Shown in pieces: positions 16,585-25,106 of a stretch of 64,000 bases of DNA. The notes below the pieces were generated by a model. The model was not told the origin of the DNA and searched no databases. It saw nothing but the letters and a program-made list of their open reading frames with translations. The position numbers were made by a program, and so were the translations under genes. This stretch comes from an uncultured Mycoplasmatota bacterium (GTDB taxonomy: Bacteria > Bacillota_I > Bacilli_A > RF39 > UBA660), in contig URQZ01000003.1 in NCBI GenBank assembly GCA_900550255.1, positions 37,713 through 101,712 on the forward strand. Reading direction: 5' to 3'. Position 1 is the first letter of the stretch. Each line of letters opens with the position of its first letter.

Positions 16585-16602
16585 ATGACTAATTCAAGTC
16601 AT
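16585..16602 (-). promoter_or_regulatory. Hairpin in the rpmE leader
   Basis: ATGACT / AGTCAT palindromic arms with a six-base loop, located between the predicted transcription start and the Shine-Dalgarno. Could be an autoregulatory L31 leader element. Only six pairs, so this is tentative. Confidence 0.35.
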
Positions 16603-16621
16603 AGTAATTTATTGCTTTTAT

Positions 16622-16650
16622 ATTATAGCAAGTATTTTATACAAATGCAA
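16622..16650 (-). promoter_or_regulatory. Promoter of rpmE
   Basis: -35 TTGCAT (16645-16650), 17-bp spacer, -10 TATAAT (16622-16627). Confidence 0.75.
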
Positions 16651-16654
16651 GCTA

Positions 16655-17275
16655 TTAACTTAATATTTTATTTTCTATTATTTTTTTGATTTCTTTTTCT
16701 ACATATTTTTTTCCATTTTTATTTAGTTTTAAAGGATTTATAAAATATATTTTATTTTCATAACATATTTCTCCTAATTTTTCGTTTATGTAGTTAAATA
16801 TTTTTTTATTTGAGTTTTCAAGGCCAATTACAATAATATCTTCTTTACAGTATTGCCTCATTAGTTTTATTGCTTCTTCCATATCTTCTAACATTTCATC
16901 TGCATAATTATATAATTCTTTTTGATTGGTTGTATTTAATTTATAATTAATGTCATTTATACTTGGAACATATATTAATAAATCAGCTTTAATTAAAGCA
17001 TTTTTAATTGTTTGTTTTTTATTTTTTATATTAATACTTTTATTATTTTTGATATCATTAATCAAATCTGTTGTACGATAATCTTTTTCTATATATCCCG
17101 TCACATATCTTTCTAATTTTTTTTCATCTTTAAGAAAATTAACTATTGTTTCTTCATAATTATAATTCCCCATATTTAAATCTAGGTAATATATATTTCT
17201 ATCCATTGTTGTTAAATAAATAACAAATACTGTTAAAATTACTAAGGCTATGACCAAAATTGTTTTAAATTTCAT
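16655..17275 (-). CDS. Unknown membrane-anchored protein, possibly SGNH-hydrolase-like
   Basis: 206 residues. There is an N-terminal membrane anchor (about 5-23), then an extracytoplasmic alpha/beta region. LLIYVPSINDI (about 114-124) resembles the GxND block of SGNH esterases. The catalytic Ser block near YYLDLNMGNY and the final D-x-x-H block (LKLNKNGKKY) are not convincing, so it may be an inactive or divergent member. The gene sits behind murA, from which it is separated by a terminator. Confidence 0.6.
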   Translation of the reverse strand: MKFKTILVIALVILTVFVIYLTTMDRNIYYLDLNMGNYNYEETIVNFLKDEKKLERYVTGYIEKDYRTTDLINDIKNNKSINIKNKKQTIKNALIKADLLIYVPSINDINYKLNTTNQKELYNYADEMLEDMEEAIKLMRQYCKEDIIVIGLENSNKKIFNYINEKLGEICYENKIYFINPLKLNKNGKKYVEKEIKKIIENKILS

Positions 17276-17288
17276 ATTATAACCCCCT

Positions 17289-17314
17289 AAAAAAAGTAGA
17301 GATAACTCTACTTT
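17289..17314 (-). terminator. Terminator of murA
   Basis: Nine-pair stem AAAGTAGAG / CTCTACTTT with loop TTAT, then seven T on the minus strand. Confidence 0.85.
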
Positions 17315-17316
17315 AA

Positions 17317-18570
17317 TTATATTTCAATTATTTCTATCTTAGCACCAACATTTTGTAATTTTTCAACTATATTTTCATAACCTCTTAGAATATGTTCTAC
17401 ATCACTAATAATCGTTGTGTTGTCAGCGACTAATCCAGCTAAAACTAAACATGCACCAGCTCTAAGATCGGTTGCAACTACTTCACATCCATTTAGTTTT
17501 GTTGGACCATATATTTTTATTTTATCTTCATCTATTTCTATTTTTGCACCCATTTCATTTAAATATGGAACATTTTGAAAACGATTTTCATATATTGTTT
17601 CCTGTAATATTGATGTTCCATTACATTGAGTTAATAAAACTGTTAGTGGTTGTTGTAAATCTGTTGGAAAACCAGGATATACTAATGTTTTAATATTAAT
17701 TGGTTTTAAATTTTTATTTTGACTTACAGTAATAAAATCCGCACCTATTTCTAAATCTATTCCCATTTCAATTAGTTTTGATGTCAAAGATTCAATATGT
17801 TTAGGAATTAAATTTTTAAGTGTAATTTTTTTACCAATTAAAGCTCCAGCAAGTAAATAAGTACCGGCTTCTATTCGATCTGGAATTACCTCTGTAAATC
17901 CTTTTGATAGTTTTTTTACACCTTCTATTTTTATTTTACTGGTTCCTGCTCCTGTTATTTTTGCACCCATATTATTTAGAAAAGTTGCGACACTTACTAT
18001 TTCTGGTTCTTTTGCAGCATTTTCAATTATTGTTTTTCCTTCTGCTTTAACAGATGCTAATATGGTATTTATAGTAGCCCCGACACTTGGCATATCCAAA
18101 TAAATATTTGTTCCTATTAATCTATTAGCTACAATTGTGTATTTGTTGTTTTCTTCTTTAATTTTTGCTCCTAATAGTTCAAAAGCCTTTAAAGTTTGAT
18201 CAATTGGTCTTGATCCTATTTTACATCCACCTGGAAAATACATTTCAACTTTTTTATATTTTCCAAGTAAAGCTGCCATAAAATAATATGAAGCACGTAG
18301 TTTAGTTGAAATAGATTCAGGTATTTCTTTATTAACTATTTTTGTTGGATTTATAATCATTGTTCCTTGTTTATGAACTACAGTTGCTCCTAAATAAGTT
18401 AATATCTCATTTAAGGCTTCAATATCAGAAATATTTGGGATATTGTCTATTTGTACTTCTTCATCAGATAATATAGAAGCGGGAATGAGTGCGACTGCAC
18501 TATTTTTTGCTCCACTTATATTTATTGTTCCTTCCAATAAATGATTTCCTTCAATTTTAATTTTTTTCAT
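17317..18570 (-). CDS. murA: UDP-N-acetylglucosamine 1-carboxyvinyltransferase
   Basis: 417 residues, full length. The N-terminal SGAKNSAVALIP supplies the Lys/Asn pair (K22, N23), and the catalytic Cys is C116 in FPGGCKIGSRPID, the fosfomycin target. DLRAGACLVLAGL near the C-terminus is the conserved DRA region. It catalyses the first committed step of peptidoglycan precursor synthesis. In Bacillus murAA lies beside spoIID; here several wall and membrane genes have been inserted between them. The fba gene is 20 bp upstream on the same strand. Confidence 0.96.
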   Translation of the reverse strand: MKKIKIEGNHLLEGTINISGAKNSAVALIPASILSDEEVQIDNIPNISDIEALNEILTYLGATVVHKQGTMIINPTKIVNKEIPESISTKLRASYYFMAALLGKYKKVEMYFPGGCKIGSRPIDQTLKAFELLGAKIKEENNKYTIVANRLIGTNIYLDMPSVGATINTILASVKAEGKTIIENAAKEPEIVSVATFLNNMGAKITGAGTSKIKIEGVKKLSKGFTEVIPDRIEAGTYLLAGALIGKKITLKNLIPKHIESLTSKLIEMGIDLEIGADFITVSQNKNLKPINIKTLVYPGFPTDLQQPLTVLLTQCNGTSILQETIYENRFQNVPYLNEMGAKIEIDEDKIKIYGPTKLNGCEVVATDLRAGACLVLAGLVADNTTIISDVEHILRGYENIVEKLQNVGAKIEIIEI

Positions 18571-18590
18571 GCATACCTCCTAGATGATTA

Positions 18591-19445
18591 TTAATTTATA
18601 CGATTAATACTTCCTAAAACATTTACTTTATGTTCAATTGCTTGTTTCATACTTTGTTCTCCAGATTTTATAACTGTTCTAGGGTCATATGCTTTTGTAT
18701 CTTCACTTAAAAATTTACGAACAGCTTTAGTCCATGCTATTTGCAATTCTGTATTTATATTTACTTTGCATATTCCACTTGCAATAGCTTTTTTTAATTT
18801 TTCATCATCTATTCCTGTTCCTCCATGTAATACTAATGGAATATTTGTTTTTTCACTAATTTCTTTCATTTTATCAAAGTCTAAGCATGGTTCTCCCTTA
18901 TATAATCCATGAACACTACCAAGTGCTGGGGCTAAAAAATCTATTTTTGTTTCATTATATAAGCTTAATGCATCATCTACTTTAGCATATGCAATTTCAC
19001 TACTCATGTTATCTTCTGATCCACCTATATGACCTATTTCAGCCTCAATTGTAATGTTTTTTATTCTCGCATATTCAACTACTTGTTTTGTCATGTCTAT
19101 ATTTTCTTCAAGTGAATACTTAGATGCATCAATCATTACTGAAGTAAAACCAGCATCTACTGCTTTTTTACATGATTCAACACTACTTCCATGATCTAGA
19201 TGAATAGCTACTGGAATTTGAATATTTAATTCTTCATCTAAATTTTTTACTAGGTTAGCAACTACTTTATATCCACCCATATAACGTATTGCTCCTTCAC
19301 TTACACCTAAAATAACTGGACTTTTTAATCTATTACATTCTTCTAATATATATCTTGTCCATTCCAAATTATTAATATTAAAATGAGGTACTGCATATTT
19401 ATTAACTTTTGCATCCTCTAACATTTTTTTTGCGTTTACTATCAT
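18591..19445 (-). CDS. fba: Class II fructose-1,6-bisphosphate aldolase
   Basis: 284 residues. Class II zinc-dependent signatures include IPVAIHLDHGSS (zinc His and catalytic Asp), IEAEIGHIGG and the phosphate-binding LVLHGGTG. The glycolytic enzyme splits fructose bisphosphate into DHAP and glyceraldehyde-3-phosphate. An upstream in-frame ATG would extend it to 19490, but a clear promoter (19462-19490) occupies that extension and the family begins with MIVNAKKML, so ATG 19445 is used. Confidence 0.94.
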   Translation of the reverse strand: MIVNAKKMLEDAKVNKYAVPHFNINNLEWTRYILEECNRLKSPVILGVSEGAIRYMGGYKVVANLVKNLDEELNIQIPVAIHLDHGSSVESCKKAVDAGFTSVMIDASKYSLEENIDMTKQVVEYARIKNITIEAEIGHIGGSEDNMSSEIAYAKVDDALSLYNETKIDFLAPALGSVHGLYKGEPCLDFDKMKEISEKTNIPLVLHGGTGIDDEKLKKAIASGICKVNINTELQIAWTKAVRKFLSEDTKAYDPRTVIKSGEQSMKQAIEHKVNVLGSINRIN

Positions 19446-19461
19446 ATCTATCACCAATACC

Positions 19462-19490
19462 ATTATAGTATTTTTTAGATAAAAAGGCAA
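19462..19490 (-). promoter_or_regulatory. Promoter of fba
   Basis: -35 TTGCCT (19485-19490), 17-bp spacer, -10 TATAAT (19462-19467). The transcript would start about ten bases before the GGTGAT Shine-Dalgarno. This decides the fba start. Confidence 0.75.
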
Positions 19491-19493
19491 ATA

Positions 19494-20024
19494 TTATATT
19501 AAATATATTATTCCTATTATTATTAGTGCTAATCCTCCAAATAGAGTAGATATTTTTCCTATTTTATCATTGATTCTTTTTCCAAGAAATAATCCCAAGC
19601 TTGTAAAAAAGGCACTTGATATTGAAAATATTAAAGCACTTGCAAAGGTATTTTCATATATTGTTTTAAGCCCTATTCCAACTGAAAAACTATCAATACT
19701 TACAGCAAGGCCGAACATTAATAACTCACTAAATTTCATTATTGAAACACTATTTTCTTGTTTGAAGGTTTCAAAAATCATTTGTATTCCAATAAAAAAT
19801 AAAACAATGAAAACAATTGTATTTGGATTAATTGGAAGAAAATTTAAAATTTTTGTTCCTACCCACATTCCAAGCAAAGGCATAAAAAAATGGTATAAAC
19901 CTACTATTAAAGAAAGAAGACGAATTTGACTTTTTTCTAAATTTAATGTTCCATATGCGAGTGATAATGAAAAGGCATCCATACTAAGACTTACAGCTAT
20001 TACTATTACCATTATAATTGACAT
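19494..20024 (-). CDS. mntP: MntP-type manganese efflux pump (DUF204)
   Basis: 176 residues with six membrane segments in two homologous halves. Each half has the Asp motif: VSLSMDAFSLSLAYG (about 11-25) and VSIDSFSVGIGL (about 108-119). MntP proteins export manganese. The related YtaF sporulation protein is the main alternative. The ATG is seven bases from AGGAGG, which itself lies in the 3' arm of a terminator-like hairpin (20031-20061). No room exists for a yybP-ykoY manganese riboswitch in the 46-bp gap. Confidence 0.82.
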   Translation of the reverse strand: MSIIMVIVIAVSLSMDAFSLSLAYGTLNLEKSQIRLLSLIVGLYHFFMPLLGMWVGTKILNFLPINPNTIVFIVLFFIGIQMIFETFKQENSVSIMKFSELLMFGLAVSIDSFSVGIGLKTIYENTFASALIFSISSAFFTSLGLFLGKRINDKIGKISTLFGGLALIIIGIIYLI

Positions 20025-20061
20025 AAAAAAACCTCCTATAACATTTTATTAGAAGGTTTTA
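20025..20061 (-). terminator. Terminator-like hairpin that contains the mntP Shine-Dalgarno
   Basis: Minus strand AAACCTTCTA pairs with TAGGAGGTTT (one T-G pair), followed by seven T and then directly by the mntP ATG. The AGGAGG ribosome-binding site is part of the 3' arm. Confidence 0.65.
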
Positions 20062-20070
20062 TTTTTATAC

Positions 20071-20595
20071 TTATTTCAAATATTTATCTAACAATTCTTT
20101 CACAAAAAATTTATATTCTACATCATCACTTTCTTCAGCTTCTATTAAACATAGTGGTGGAAATAAAACACACCACCAATTTTTTCCTTTTCCTTCTCCT
20201 AAAGTTACTAAAACAGATTCATAATATCCTGCTTCATATTTTATTTTTTTATATTCTTTTGCTGGAAAATAGTTATCGCCATAATTTATTTTATAATCTA
20301 ATGGATAATTTTCGTTGATTAGCACCTGTTTTATACTTTTGTCTATATTATCTAAATTGTTTGTTATTTTCTCACGTGCTTCTTCTACTTTCTTAGTATT
20401 TTTTACAAGTTTATAAATATCTTGTTGTAATTGTTCACTTACTTTCATTTTTATTTGTTGATCATATTTTGAATCACTATTTGCAACGACTCTTAGTCTT
20501 ATCGCTTCTTTTGGTATTATTAATGTTTCAGCCTTTGTTTTTGAGAAAAAAACAACTCCAAGTATTACTAATATTATTATTATGTTTTTTTTCAT
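20071..20595 (-). CDS. spoIIR: Stage II sporulation protein R
   Basis: 174 residues. A signal peptide (about 1-22, ending TKA) leads to the SpoIIR signature IRLRVVANSDSKYDQQIK (about 32-49) and the conserved aromatic block GKGKNWWCVLFPPLCL near the C-terminus. SpoIIR is secreted from the forespore and triggers SpoIIGA to process pro-sigma-E in the mother cell. Together with spoIID, spoIIQ, spoIIID and bofA it argues for a working sporulation pathway. Confidence 0.95.
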   Translation of the reverse strand: MKKNIIIILVILGVVFFSKTKAETLIIPKEAIRLRVVANSDSKYDQQIKMKVSEQLQQDIYKLVKNTKKVEEAREKITNNLDNIDKSIKQVLINENYPLDYKINYGDNYFPAKEYKKIKYEAGYYESVLVTLGEGKGKNWWCVLFPPLCLIEAEESDDVEYKFFVKELLDKYLK

Positions 20596-20627
20596 AAAAA
20601 AATCATCTCCTATTTAATAGTGATGAC
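20596..20627 (-). terminator. Terminator-like hairpin that contains the spoIIR Shine-Dalgarno
   Basis: Minus strand TCATC-CTAT pairs with ATAG-GATGA around loop TAA, with small internal bulges, then seven T and the spoIIR ATG. AGGAGATGAT in the 3' arm is the ribosome-binding site. Confidence 0.5.
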
Positions 20628-20642
20628 TTTTTATCATTTTAT

Positions 20643-21086
20643 TCACTTATGATAACTTTCATTATTATTTATTTTAAAACATCTATATATTTGTTCTAAT
20701 AATAGTACCCTAAATAGTTGATGAGGAAATGTCATCTTTGAAAATGATAAAGAAAAATTACTTAATTTTTTAATATCTTCATGTATTCCATATGATCCAC
20801 CAATTATAAAAGCTATATTAGGGTGTGTTATAAATATATTATCTATTTTAGTTGCGAATTCAGTTGAAGTTATACTTTTTCCTTCAATTGCAAGTGTTAT
20901 TATATAGTCTTTTTGATTTAGATGTTTTAAAATCAAATTTTTTTCTTTAGTTAATATATTATCTGTTTGATCTGGAACTTCTATTATTTCAATCTTTGAA
21001 TATTTTGTTATTCTTTTTTTATATTCTTCAATGGCATCTTTTAAATATTTTTCTTTTATTTTTCCTACACATATTATTTTAATCAT
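20643..21086 (-). CDS. rlmH: 23S rRNA pseudouridine-1915 N3-methyltransferase
   Basis: 147 residues, slightly shorter than the usual about 159. The N-terminus IKIICVGKIKEKYL, the SPOUT knot region AFIIGGSYG and the C-terminus LLLEQIYRCFKINNNESYHK are diagnostic. RlmH methylates helix 69 of 23S rRNA in the 70S ribosome. Its start overlaps the walJ stop (ATGA). walJ-rlmH adjacency is as in Bacillus. Confidence 0.95.
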   Translation of the reverse strand: MIKIICVGKIKEKYLKDAIEEYKKRITKYSKIEIIEVPDQTDNILTKEKNLILKHLNQKDYIITLAIEGKSITSTEFATKIDNIFITHPNIAFIIGGSYGIHEDIKKLSNFSLSFSKMTFPHQLFRVLLLEQIYRCFKINNNESYHK

Positions 21087-21865
21087 ACTTTAATCAAATC
21101 CGTTTTTTCATCTTGTTCTGCTACTATTATTTTTTGGATTTTTTGATGTTTTTTTTCTAAGTTATCATATAAAGTTTTATAAGCTAATTCTTTTGTATTA
21201 TTATCTTGACTTAAATGGGCTAAAACAATATATTTAGTTTTATTTCCAATGTAAGTTGATAAGTATTTTGCAGAATCTTCATTAGATAAATGGCCTCTAT
21301 CTCCTTGAATTCTTTGTTTTAAGTGATATGGATATTTACCACTCATAAGCATTTTAATATCATGATTGCTTTCCATAATGTATATATCATGATTTCTTAA
21401 TTTTTCGGTATTTTTTTCATTTATATAACCTGTATCAGTTATATAAACTAACGATTTATCATTGTTTTTTATTATATATCCATTTGAGTCTGATACATCA
21501 TGTGATGTTTTTATGTAATCTATTTCTAGTTCATTTATTCTAAATGGTTCATCTATAAAACAACAATCATCAATCGAAATCATATCCTTTAAGTCCTCAT
21601 ACATTTTAATAGTTAAATAAACTTTAGGATGATATTTTTTTACAAAAACTTTTAAACCATTTGTATGGTCATTATGAGTATGGGTTATTAATATTCCATC
21701 TATTTCATTTGGTTCTATGCTTAATTGGTTTAACAATTGAACTATATAAGAACAACTCTTACCAATATCTATTAATATTTTGGTTTTATTTCCTTCTACT
21801 AAAGTTGAATTTCCTTTAGATCCACTTGCTAGAACACAAGCACTTAGCGATTTAACATTGTCCAT
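21083..21865 (-). CDS. walJ: MBL-fold metallo-hydrolase WalJ (YycJ)
   Basis: 260 residues. Beta-lactamase-fold motifs are ILITHTHNDHTNGL (zinc-binding HxHxDH), YITDTGYI, and VLAHLSQDN late. The N-terminal SACVLASGSKGNSTLVE is typical of YycJ/WalJ. In Bacillus it belongs to the walRK region and has been linked to DNA repair and to coordination of division with replication. The rest of a walRK operon is not in this window. The start overlaps the M23 gene by 22 bp. Confidence 0.9.
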   Translation of the reverse strand: MDNVKSLSACVLASGSKGNSTLVEGNKTKILIDIGKSCSYIVQLLNQLSIEPNEIDGILITHTHNDHTNGLKVFVKKYHPKVYLTIKMYEDLKDMISIDDCCFIDEPFRINELEIDYIKTSHDVSDSNGYIIKNNDKSLVYITDTGYINEKNTEKLRNHDIYIMESNHDIKMLMSGKYPYHLKQRIQGDRGHLSNEDSAKYLSTYIGNKTKYIVLAHLSQDNNTKELAYKTLYDNLEKKHQKIQKIIVAEQDEKTDLIKV

Positions 21866-23304
21866 GGATTTATTCTACGTCCTCCATTCCAAGGTCTTCC
21901 TCCAACCCATACTTCAAAGTGTAAATGTGGACCAGTTGCATATCCTGATTTTCCTACATATCCAATTACTTGTCCTCTTGATACAACTTGACCAACGGTA
22001 GCATTTCTCTTCAACATATGGGCATAACATGTATAGTATCCATTATTATGATTTATACATACATAATTACCATCTTGTGTTCTTGATGTTGATTCACTTA
22101 CAACACCGTTTGTTGCAGCATAAATTGGTGAACCCATTCCTGTTCCGGAAATATCAATAGCACCATGAAGTTCACGACCTCCTGTTACTGGATTAATACG
22201 ATATACATAGTCCGATGATATAGTATATCCACTATTTGTTGGGAATTGCCAATTGCTAGTAGTTCCGACACTTGGTATAATTTTTTCTCCTAAAATAATG
22301 ACTTGATTTATACTTGGTTTTAATTCTTCTTTTTCCACTGTATTAACGTATGTTATTTGACCATTCGTTATTTGAATTTTTTGACTAACTCTTTCTAATC
22401 CATTTTCACCTGTTTGAATTACTTGATCGTCCCCTTGAATTCTGTTTTCATCATATTGATAATCGGTTTGAAATTTTATTTCTTTATCTTCTACAACATA
22501 TTCGTCAACGACTACTGAAACTTGGGGATCAGTAAATCCTATAACTACTTCTTGACCTGGAAATAATAAGTTTTTTGAGCTTGTAAAATTAGGGTTTGAT
22601 ATTAAAAATTCTTCAGTACTTATTTGGTTATTAAAAGCTACTTCTTCTATTGTATCTCCTTCTTTTACAATATATTTACTTTGATCTTCTGTAGTACCAA
22701 ATAAAAGGAATTTTGATAATTCTTCTTCATCCGTGTAAATTTTTTCTGTTACTGGTATTTTTGTTTTTTTAATAGTTATATTATCAGAAATATATACATT
22801 TTCTATTTTTTTACCAGTTGTATCTATTTCAACTTGTGATTTATTTTTATAAGCTCTATAATCATCTTCACCAACAAATGTTTTTATTGTTTTTTCTAAT
22901 GATTTTTTAAATATTTTCTTATCGGTTACATATATTACTTTTGTTTTATCTTCTTTTTTTATACTAAATTGATATCCTGATATAGTAAATGATGCTTTTT
23001 TAGCTATTTTTTGATATATTGTTTCAACACTAATTAATTTATTATCATAAGTGGATACCTTTCTGATTTTTAATCCCGTTGGGGCATATATTTTTTTAGT
23101 ATGATATTGTTTTTTATATTTAACATTTTTTTTATCTATATATTTTTCTAATTCACTTTTTGATTTAATAGTACCTAATACTTCCCCATTTAAATAAACT
23201 TTATAAAAAGTATTTGGATTACTATCTCTTCTATATCCAAAACTAAGATAAACTGTGATTATTGTTATAAATAAAATAAATATTATCAATATTAGTTTTT
23301 TCAT
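21844..23304 (-). CDS. Cell-wall endopeptidase with LysM, G5 and M23 domains
   Basis: 486 residues: an N-terminal membrane anchor or signal (about 3-22), a Lys-rich region to about 200, LysM (YIVKEGDTIEEVAFNN onward, about 210-255), a G5 domain (about 265-340), and an intact M23 domain. The zinc motifs are HGAIDISG and GPHLHFEVWVGGRPWNG. Proteins with this layout cut peptidoglycan cross-bridges outside the cell. Placement between dnaB and walJ links it to wall homeostasis. Unlike SpoIIQ in this window, all catalytic ligands are kept. Confidence 0.93.
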   Translation of the reverse strand: MKKLILIIFILFITIITVYLSFGYRRDSNPNTFYKVYLNGEVLGTIKSKSELEKYIDKKNVKYKKQYHTKKIYAPTGLKIRKVSTYDNKLISVETIYQKIAKKASFTISGYQFSIKKEDKTKVIYVTDKKIFKKSLEKTIKTFVGEDDYRAYKNKSQVEIDTTGKKIENVYISDNITIKKTKIPVTEKIYTDEEELSKFLLFGTTEDQSKYIVKEGDTIEEVAFNNQISTEEFLISNPNFTSSKNLLFPGQEVVIGFTDPQVSVVVDEYVVEDKEIKFQTDYQYDENRIQGDDQVIQTGENGLERVSQKIQITNGQITYVNTVEKEELKPSINQVIILGEKIIPSVGTTSNWQFPTNSGYTISSDYVYRINPVTGGRELHGAIDISGTGMGSPIYAATNGVVSESTSRTQDGNYVCINHNNGYYTCYAHMLKRNATVGQVVSRGQVIGYVGKSGYATGPHLHFEVWVGGRPWNGGRRINPWTMLNR

Positions 23305-23312
23305 CTTATCAC

Positions 23313-24656
23313 CTAATTTTCTTCTTTTTCAACGAAATTTACAAAAGTACTAGTATTTCTTTTGAATAATAAATCAATTGTTGTAGTTGGACCATTACGA
23401 TGTTTTCCTATGATAAATTCACTACGACTTGTGTGTTCATCAATAGCACTTTCCTTATTGTAATAATCATCACGATATAGGAATGCTACAATATCGGCAT
23501 CTTGTTCAATAGATCCTGATTCTCTTAAGTCACTTAGGATTGGTCTTTTATCGTCACGCCCTTCAACACTACGTGAAAGTTGTGCTAAAGCTATAATAGG
23601 AATTTCTAATTCCATAGCAAGTGTCTTTAATGATCTTGAAATTTCAGCTATTTCTTGTTGTCTATTTCCAGCATATTTAGCTGAACCAGAAATTAATTGT
23701 AAGTAGTCAATAATAACTATATCTAAGCCTTTTTCTGATGTTGACAAACGACGACATTTTGCTCTTATTTCTCCTATTGTCATTCCTGGAGTATCATCTA
23801 TAAATATATTGGTATCGGCAAGTCTACTTATTGCTTCATTTATTCTTTTCCAATCATTGTGTTCTAATCGACCATTTCTAAGTTTATAACCTTCTATTTG
23901 TCCTACTGATGATAACATTCTGGTAGCTAATTGTTCTGCACCCATTTCCATATTAAACAAGGCAACTGATTTTTTACTATTTATTGCCATGTTTGTTGCT
24001 AAATTAAGGGCGAAGGCTGTTTTCCCCATAGCAGGACGAGCTGCTATTATTATAAGTTCATTTTCATGAAAACCTGACGTTATTTTATCCAAATCATAAA
24101 ACCCACTTGGTATTCCTGTTATTTCACCTTTATTTTGGGCTAATTTTTCCAAGTCAGCTTGTGTTTTATATAAAACATCTTGAATAGATCTAAATTCTGT
24201 TCCTTTTCTCGTTTTTACGACGTTAAGAATTTTCTTCTCTGCTTTATCTAGAATATCTCCTAATGAATCCCTTCCATTATATCCTTCTGTTTCAATTTCT
24301 AAAGCAGTATCTATTAATTTTCTTAATGTTGCTTTTTCTGAGACGATTTTTATATATTCATCAACATTAGCAGCTGATGGAACTAAACTTGTTATTTCAG
24401 CTATATATTCAACTCCACCTACTTGAGTTAGTTCCTTTTTTTTATCAAGTTCAGCTGTTACGGTTGTAATATCTATTGGTTTTCCATTTTCTGATAATTC
24501 ACTTATTGCCTTAAATATTTTATTATGTGAATCTAAAAAAAACTGTGTTGCATCTAATGATTCAACGCATTTTTGAAGAGCATACTTTGATAGAAACATT
24601 GATCCTAAAACTGATTGTTCTGCTTCAATGTTATGTGGCATTACTCTTTCTTTCAT
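23313..24656 (-). CDS. dnaB: Replicative DNA helicase DnaB/DnaC
   Basis: 447 residues. The N-terminal collar begins MPHNIEAEQSVLGSMF. The RecA-like domain has Walker A AARPAMGKTAFAL, Walker B DIVIIDYLQLI, and the arginine-finger region LSRSVEGRDDKRPILSDLRESGSIEQDAD. It unwinds the fork ahead of polymerase III. The gdpP-rplI-dnaB order is the standard Bacilli arrangement. Shine-Dalgarno AAGGTGATAAA precedes ATG 24656. No intein or insertion is seen. Confidence 0.97.
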   Translation of the reverse strand: MKERVMPHNIEAEQSVLGSMFLSKYALQKCVESLDATQFFLDSHNKIFKAISELSENGKPIDITTVTAELDKKKELTQVGGVEYIAEITSLVPSAANVDEYIKIVSEKATLRKLIDTALEIETEGYNGRDSLGDILDKAEKKILNVVKTRKGTEFRSIQDVLYKTQADLEKLAQNKGEITGIPSGFYDLDKITSGFHENELIIIAARPAMGKTAFALNLATNMAINSKKSVALFNMEMGAEQLATRMLSSVGQIEGYKLRNGRLEHNDWKRINEAISRLADTNIFIDDTPGMTIGEIRAKCRRLSTSEKGLDIVIIDYLQLISGSAKYAGNRQQEIAEISRSLKTLAMELEIPIIALAQLSRSVEGRDDKRPILSDLRESGSIEQDADIVAFLYRDDYYNKESAIDEHTSRSEFIIGKHRNGPTTTIDLLFKRNTSTFVNFVEKEEN

Positions 24657-24665
24657 TTTATCACC

Positions 24666-25106
24666 TTACTTTACTACTTGAATTTTGATTGTTGCTTCTA
24701 CTTTTTTATGTAATTCAATTTTAACATTATGAATTCCTAAACTAGTTATTGGAGTGTCAAGTTTAATTTGTTTTTTATCTATTTGATATCCTTTATTATC
24801 TAATTCTTTTTTTATTTGTTTTACTGATATTGTTCCAAACATCATATCTTGTTTTCCAGTTTTTGCTTTAAAGATAAATTTTTCTTTTTCTAATTTTTGT
24901 TTTAAAGATTGCATATCTTTTATATATAAATTTTCTTCTAACTGTTGTTCTGACATATCGTGTTCTAATTTTTTAACATTTGCTGGAGTAGCTAAAATAG
25001 CATATCCCTTTTTTATTAAGAAATTTTGACCATATCCATCAGTCACTTCTTTGATTTCATTTTTTTTACCTTGACCTTTTAAATCTTTTAGAAAAATTAC
25101 TTTCAT
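24666..25106 (-). CDS. rplI: 50S ribosomal protein L9
   Basis: 146 residues. The N-terminal L9 domain reads [20 protein letters not shown] and [18 protein letters not shown] long central helix (about 40-75) is followed by the C-terminal domain, ending in [12 protein letters not shown]9 bridges ribosomes near the L1 stalk and limits frameshifting. Its start overlaps the end of the DHH gene by 4 bp. Confidence 0.96.
   Translation of the reverse strand: MKVIFLKDLKGQGKKNEIKEVTDGYGQNFLIKKGYAILATPANVKKLEHDMSEQQLEENLYIKDMQSLKQKLEKEKFIFKAKTGKQDMMFGTISVKQIKKELDNKGYQIDKKQIKLDTPITSLGIHNVKIELHKKVEATIKIQVVK

Noticed and set aside
19446..19490. N-terminal extension of fba to 19490
   Set aside because: The extension is occupied by a canonical promoter with 17-bp spacing and does not match the family N-terminus.
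20025..20070. Manganese riboswitch before mntP
   Set aside because: The 46-bp gap is too short for yybP-ykoY and shows only a simple hairpin.
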